Positions 58,639 to 64,000 of a DNA stretch of 64,000 nt are shown one piece after another. The notes below the pieces were generated by a model. The model did not search any database and was not told where the DNA came from. It was given only the letters and a program-made list of their open reading frames with translations. Every line of letters starts with the position of its first letter. The stretch's first letter is position 1. Position numbers and translations under genes: made by a program. This stretch comes from Aquatica leii. Its lineage: Eukaryota > Arthropoda > Insecta > Coleoptera > Lampyridae. The stretch is taken from positions 176,499,027 to 176,563,026 of the forward strand of contig CM069432.1 in the NCBI GenBank assembly GCA_035610365.1, written 5' to 3'.

Positions 58639-58842
58639 ATGAATCATACAATGTTGAAAAAACAACTTATTCTAAATTTAACTCCTAGTAGTCTCACCGT
58701 AATGTTTAATGCACCTTATAATTCAAAGCAAATAAATAAACCTCCGACTCAAAGTAAACGTAAAGAAAATATTTGTTCGTGGTTGGAATCACATGGAGTT
58801 TCTATCACAACTCAAATTCAAAAAGCAAAATTATTAATGTAA
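58639..58842 (+). pseudogene. DDE transposase core remnant
   Basis: The frame includes SLTVMFNAPYNSKQINKPPT, then QSKRKENICSWLESHGVSIT, resembling the block VIVMDNAPYHS...PPT...WL in arthropod transposases with a Tc1-type endonuclease fold. The catalytic Asp of MDNAPYH is Phe here and His is Asn, so it is dead. The helix-turn-helix piece at 27032-27223 looks like the N-terminus of the same kind of protein. Confidence 0.65.
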
Positions 58843-58979
58843 GTCAAGCAGTACATCAAAACGTTATTTTGTGAATAAATTACTAAGAGAGCGTAGATAC
58901 ACTGTTGTTTGATTGTTTTTTTATCATTGTGACTTAAATCCAATATAATTCATTTGGAGTACTGTAAAAATAAAAATTG

Positions 58980-59120
58980 CAACAAATAATGTGGCAACAG
59001 GTGCACTGAGTATAGTAAGCCTTCTTATGTATTTTGGCTTGCAAATGCAGTTTTTAATTTAATAAATGATGAATTAAAATTTGTTTATGTTGTCTGAAAG
59101 TATCTTAATTAAAGTATCCT
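58980..59120 (+). repeat. Dispersed repeat C, copy 2
   Basis: Direct-orientation partner of 40320-40460, with shared GGCAACAGGTGC, TGAGTATAGTAAG, TTATGTATTTTG and GTCTGAAAGTATC blocks. Confidence 0.7.
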
Positions 59121-59562
59121 TCTGGGAAATGTACGATAAATTGATCGATGCAACTTTAAACAAAAGACGACGAAGTTACATTGAGATTGTAGGTATCATT
59201 TTAAGAATGAGTCATTACAATAACGGTGTTTTGTCTATGGATTAACCATTGTGAAATGATAGTAATATAAAATTACAAAAATTAGATTACCTCAAAATTA
59301 TAGTTATTATTCAGTATTTACTTACAGAAAACACAATTATTAGTGAATAGTTACAATGACAATTGTTTTAGAATATAAAAATACAGAATAAAAAAAACGA
59401 CAAACAATATAAATGACATTCAAAGTAAACTAAACGTCAGAATGATCTTTGAAAATGTTACTAAACTGCAACACTACCAACCTAAAACAATGTTGATGTA
59501 AGCGTTAAAGTCACGTCAGAAACAAGTACTAATTAAATCCTTGTATTGATATTAAAATATTA

Positions 59563-59694
59563 GTAATTAGTATTAGATCTTGTCTTCTTTAGGAGGGACA
59601 ATAAAATCACTCTAAACTATTTTTATGGCATAAAAATAGTTTAGAGTGGTTTTTATTGCCCCTCCTAAAGAAGACAAGATCTAATACTAATTAC
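59563..59694. repeat. 132-bp near-perfect palindrome
   Basis: Arms of about 64 bp (59563-59627 and 59630-59694) meet with almost no loop (GC centre). The outer ends read GTAATTAGTATTAGATCTTG on each strand, and the inner parts TCTAAACTATTTTTATG. Only about two differences separate the arms (GGAGGGACA versus GGAGGGGCA, and AAATCACT versus AAACCACT with one extra base). It could be a foldback MITE, a head-to-head pair of transposon ends, or a hairpin RNA source. Confidence 0.9.
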
Positions 59695-62600
59695 AACCTA
59701 ACAAACAGGAGGATAAACTACTTTATCATTAAAATATTAGTTTGAAATGCATTTTTCTGAAATAATGAATGAACATCTGGAAAAACAGTGCAATCATATG
59801 TTATTACTTCGTAAACAAAACTGGAAATCAATTTGTTTAATTGATGAGGATGTGAAAATTAAAGAAAGTTATTTATGCCCAAGCCTAAATCGTTAATAAT
59901 GTCATTAAGCTTTTATAATATGATAATATGAGGTTGGTATGTAAACGTTGGATCTAATAAGCTTTTGAAACCTTTACTGTAAAAATTGTTTAATTATAAA
60001 AAAAATGTAATAAAAATGAATTTATAACAGACCAAATGCATTGTAGGTTAGTAATTTTGTTACTTAATAATTAAATAAAAAAATAACGAGTTTGGTCTAC
60101 GACAAATTGGCGATGACAAAATATAGTACCTTTTTTGGCATCAAGCTTATATTTTTTTTTATATGTAGTAAGTATATATACAAAGATAAAACTTTTTGTT
60201 TTCAACATTTAAAAATATTATTGATAAATTTTAAAAATGTAAAATAATAGCTGTGTTCTTAAAGTTAATTAATGTGCTTGTTTTTATCAAGGAGTAAACT
60301 TAAAATAGATACTTATCTGTTGTGTTTAGCTTGTAGACAATGTAAAATGAAAAATTCTGGTAAAATATAACACGTGAAAATCTGAACTGTACTATAACAA
60401 TGTTGTTGTTTGTTTATGTATTATTTGGAACAATACATAAAGATACTTCTTATATATGTGTTTTTTGATCGTACTATAAATTTAGTAGTTTTCTCTTGAG
60501 TTGTTTATCAAAGATTTTATGTTTACAATTATAAACTGTACGAATGTATTTATTAAAAATTTTTTAGAATTTTAATAGCTGATTTCTTTCGGTTTTTGTT
60601 GATTTTCATTAAAACTTGCATTTGTATCACTAGAAGACTAATTAGAAGCAAACTCAGATTTTCTGACGTAATCGCGATATAATCTTTATAAATGTTTTTT
60701 TAGTATGTTTTATGATTTTTTATTATTTATTATAATACAAACGTCAAAATAACCTTAATTTTTACTTTTATTTTGTAATTGGAGTATTTGACAAAAAATG
60801 ATGTCAACTATATGCACACTCCATAATGCAAAATCATCATTTTATATTATTGTCATATTGTTTAAAGTATAAACATAATTTATTTTACGTTTCTGTGCAG
60901 TACAATAAATAAACAATCGTATTCTTCTTGAAGGAAAGATAATAGCAAAGTTGTAGAATAGCTATACATTTTATTTACCAAATATATAAAACATTTTGAG
61001 TTTTGAAACATAACTTTAAATTTTCATATTTATTTTGAAAAATTTTGAATTATACCATGTTTTCTGATTTAAATTATCAATAATCACAGATAACATACAA
61101 TGTTTTAATTATAAATAAGTACTATGTATTCGGATAGTTTGCAATGACGTTTACAGACGTCTAAAGAATGTAAAAATGACACATGAACTTTGCTGAATAA
61201 GCAACCTTTAACCTAACTGACTTGGTAATTTATTTTATTTTAATCGAGTCATCAAAGCGACACGAACAATTTTTATAACGGATTTAAACTTAGTTAAATT
61301 TTTTACTGTTAAAAACTTTACATTATTTTTGATTCATATAAAATAACAGTTATTTTATTTTGGTTTGTTCCAGGTGTTAAATATTGCATATGGACTTAAT
61401 TCTTTGTAGCGGTTATTGTGGCAATTATCACTTGCTTTAAATTATGTTTTTCTTTTAATTTAAAAGACAAATCTGGTTACTCATAAATCGTTTGGTTTTA
61501 CAAACATTTTTGGTAAAGAAAACTTTATTTAACCTAAAGACTATTATGGTTCTATTAGTTTTGTATTGCAAAGATAGTTTCACAAAACATTTTATGAATA
61601 ATAAATATTTTGAAACTTGTTAAACAAATATTCAATATTTAATTATAGCATAAAATTTAACAATCTTCCAACAAACAAGACATACATTATTATGATCATT
61701 CGATGAAAACTAAACAGTACGTTATAAATATTGCGCGATTCATTGTAGTAGGTATTGCCTGTACTTATTTGCTATTTGAATAGTAATTAAAAATGTTTTT
61801 CATACTAATACAAAAACATTAGTGTCACAAATTCTTGCAAAATTGAAAGAAAATAAAAGTTTAAACCAACAAGAACAAAAGTTTTAGTGTTGTTTCGTTG
61901 CTTTTTAAAAAAATAAATTGATGTGAATTTGGACGTGTTTTTATATTTTAACTGTAATACAAAGATGACGCTGACGAACATTTTCATAAAAATTTATGCC
62001 TGCATGAACTAAAGCACTGCGCTTAATCCTAACATTCTATTTTTAATGAAAATGAAACTATACATTATATTTAATGAGTTTAATAATTTTAAAACTTGTT
62101 ATAGTCATTAAAAGTAATTTACATAAATTTAATAATAACTTTTAAAAGTTTTACTTAAAATTTAAACAAACATAGTGAATTTCTAAGTAATAGTATATTA
62201 CACTTATTTTTTGTTTTGTAAGTTTAGAATTTATATATTATAACAAAATAATTAAACTAAATTACTTGGCTATATGTTTTACTCACGTAAGTTTTCTTTC
62301 ATTTGGTATATAATTTTATGTCTTCCTTAAGCAATTCTAATTTTGTCATACTTGTTTTTATGAATTTTGTTACGACTTATTTATTTTTTAGTAAATTTAA
62401 TAAATAAATACAACAAGAATTACTAAGTTTTTAAATAGAAATTGTTTCTAGAACTGTTACTGTTTATGAATTACAAAAGTTATGAGTTATTAAAATATTT
62501 TGACAATGTAATTAGTCAATTGGGATTTAAAATAAAAAACAAAAATTTTATTTTTGTTAAAATAACTTTCTTATAAATGTGTTATAGTTTAATTAATTCA

Positions 62601-64000
62601 AAAGTTTACAATTTTGTTTTTAAATTTGTAATTGATAATATTGCATTGTAGTATTGCACAAACAATTTCTTATTTATTTTTGTGTTAATGGAAGTATCGA
62701 ATTTTTTTATTCAAACCGAGTAACAGACTTTTATTTATTAGACTATTAAAATTAACATTTGCATTGCTAAAAGCGTTAAAAGCTAAGAGCCATGTCAATG
62801 GCGATTAGATCTAGTAATTCAAAAAATGATCGTTTTTGTTGCATTTAATCGGTTCTGCAAAAAATTTTTCACGTATCTTTTTGTTATTTTTCTAATAGTA
62901 AATAAAGGTTATTTACTTTTTTAATGTAGTACTAGCTGCACCTGCATTTACTAACGTAGTGGCAGATGTATGTCGTTTAGGCATATTTACCAGTTTGTTA
63001 ATTTGAATTATTTGTTTTGTACCTTTTTGAAAATTAACAAAAAAAATTATATTAACACTACAACGTCTTAGAAACTAGTATTTTCTATAATTTTATGAAA
63101 ATTTCTTGTGACCTTAAACTTCGCTGTTTTTTTTTTAAATTTTGGATTTGGAATAGAAACAATTAATATTGAGCTTAAGTTTTAAATGTCAAAAGTTTTA
63201 GGATTATAAAGTTTATTCTTGCCGTGAAATACTTATAAAAAGACCGACTTTAAACTACATTTTATAAAAATTTCAATTCAAATTAAAAATAGAAAAATAT
63301 AAAATTAGAATCTGTTTAAACAACCTGTGAAAAAAACCGAAATCGTACACAGAGCTAATGAAAGCCCTAAAGACCACAATTATTAGTATAAACATCTGTT
63401 GTTATAAGTAGAACGTTTCCGGGTTTTTAATTCTTTTTTAAGTTGAATAGTTTTAAAATCACTTTTAATAAAGTGGCCTTTAAATAAATTTAATTTTGAT
63501 ATTTTACAATTTTTTTAATATTAATAATTTAAAAAGATAGTCCTTAAGACTTTACATTTCACTAAAAATTAATCCGATATCTTCTATCTTTTTCGCACAA
63601 GAGACTGAGGGAATAGTCGTAACTCACCCTATATACACAAATACAGTTATGCATTAGATATACGAATTATTGCTTATATTATAAAAGATGCTTTAGTTTC
63701 TTTAATACTTGTTGAGCTTTTCATAATAAATTATCAAATACGTAGATATGCATTACCTGTATTGCCATTTATGTTTTTTTGACAAAAATAATAATAATTT
63801 TAATTTTAATCTTTTGCTATAAACGTCGGTCATGTTTCCATTTTTATAACAATACAATACAAAACACTTAATAATTTAATTTGTAATCAACATGTTAAAA
63901 AAATACAAATAATTGTATTGTTATTTACACAGTATACTTTTTTTAGTTGTAAGCTAATTTTGTAAAACGGTTTTTGAATACATTTTTTAAGGTTCATACA
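59695..64000. other. AT-rich stretch, nothing recognised
   Basis: I found no coding frame, ribozyme or repeat boundary on either strand. Short minus-strand frames (for example 61805-61987) are AT noise. Confidence 0.55.

Noticed and set aside
1-64000. Host protein-coding gene or CRISPR array
   Set aside because: No multi-exon gene with recognisable product could be read, and no regularly spaced direct repeats with unique spacers occur. The composition and transposons are those of a eukaryotic intergenic or intronic region.

Overview
The window is AT-rich eukaryotic DNA, most likely from an arthropod and probably an insect with a repeat-rich genome. I found no convincing host gene, no tRNA and no CRISPR array. 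Almost everything recognisable is a mobile element or its remains: Tc1/mariner, mariner, P, hAT, Crypton-type tyrosine recombinase, Penelope-like (PLE), BEL/Pao, Ty3/gypsy and LINE sequences. Most are broken by stops and frameshifts and sit in long A+T-rich stretches with no visible content. Many short open frames in this DNA are chance or antisense shadows and are not annotated.

The most interesting content is a family of small tandem repeats (monomer about 330-343 bp) carrying type I hammerhead self-cleaving ribozymes, i.e. metazoan retrozyme-like elements. A fresh array of about 2.7 copies lies at 57448-58350 (+) with two complete hammerheads and the 3' part of another. An older partial dimer lies at 1889-2375 (-) with one nearly complete hammerhead. 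A decayed single copy lies at 24341-24660 (+). Stem I and the loopless stem III differ between loci but mostly keep pairing, which is covariation-type support for a real RNA fold. PLEs, the elements proposed in the literature to mobilise animal retrozymes, are also present (23644-23940, 28724-30964, 33940-35240), and their 3' ends carry a hammerhead-like core.

A second highlight is a nest of insertions at 26645-31365. A TA-flanked DNA transposon with a helix-turn-helix remnant was hit in its right terminal repeat by a P-type element (27542-31353: perfect 31-bp terminal repeats, 9-bp target duplication, intact THAP domain). The P element has an internal inverted duplication and was itself hit by a head-to-head PLE palindrome (28724-30964) flanked by an 11-bp target duplication.

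Layout: 1-8040 holds retrozyme and Tc1-like relics. 8261-10049 is a possible long LTR. 12231-13234 is a tyrosine-recombinase pseudogene with a 45-bp intron. 16010-20400 holds an inverted pair of a dispersed repeat and a GT/GC microsatellite. 23644-24660 holds PLE, mariner and retrozyme relics. 26645-31365 is the nest. 32060-33470 is BEL/Pao, 33940-35240 PLE scraps and 35480-37585 a LINE. 42495-44139 is a transposon with 325-bp terminal repeats, an orphan zinc-finger frame and a 5S-like insert. 50953-55008 is a Ty3/gypsy element with both LTRs. 55228-55571 is a hAT MITE. 57448-58350 is the hammerhead array. 58639-59694 holds a DDE relic, a shared repeat and a 132-bp palindrome. The remainder, to 64000, appears empty.
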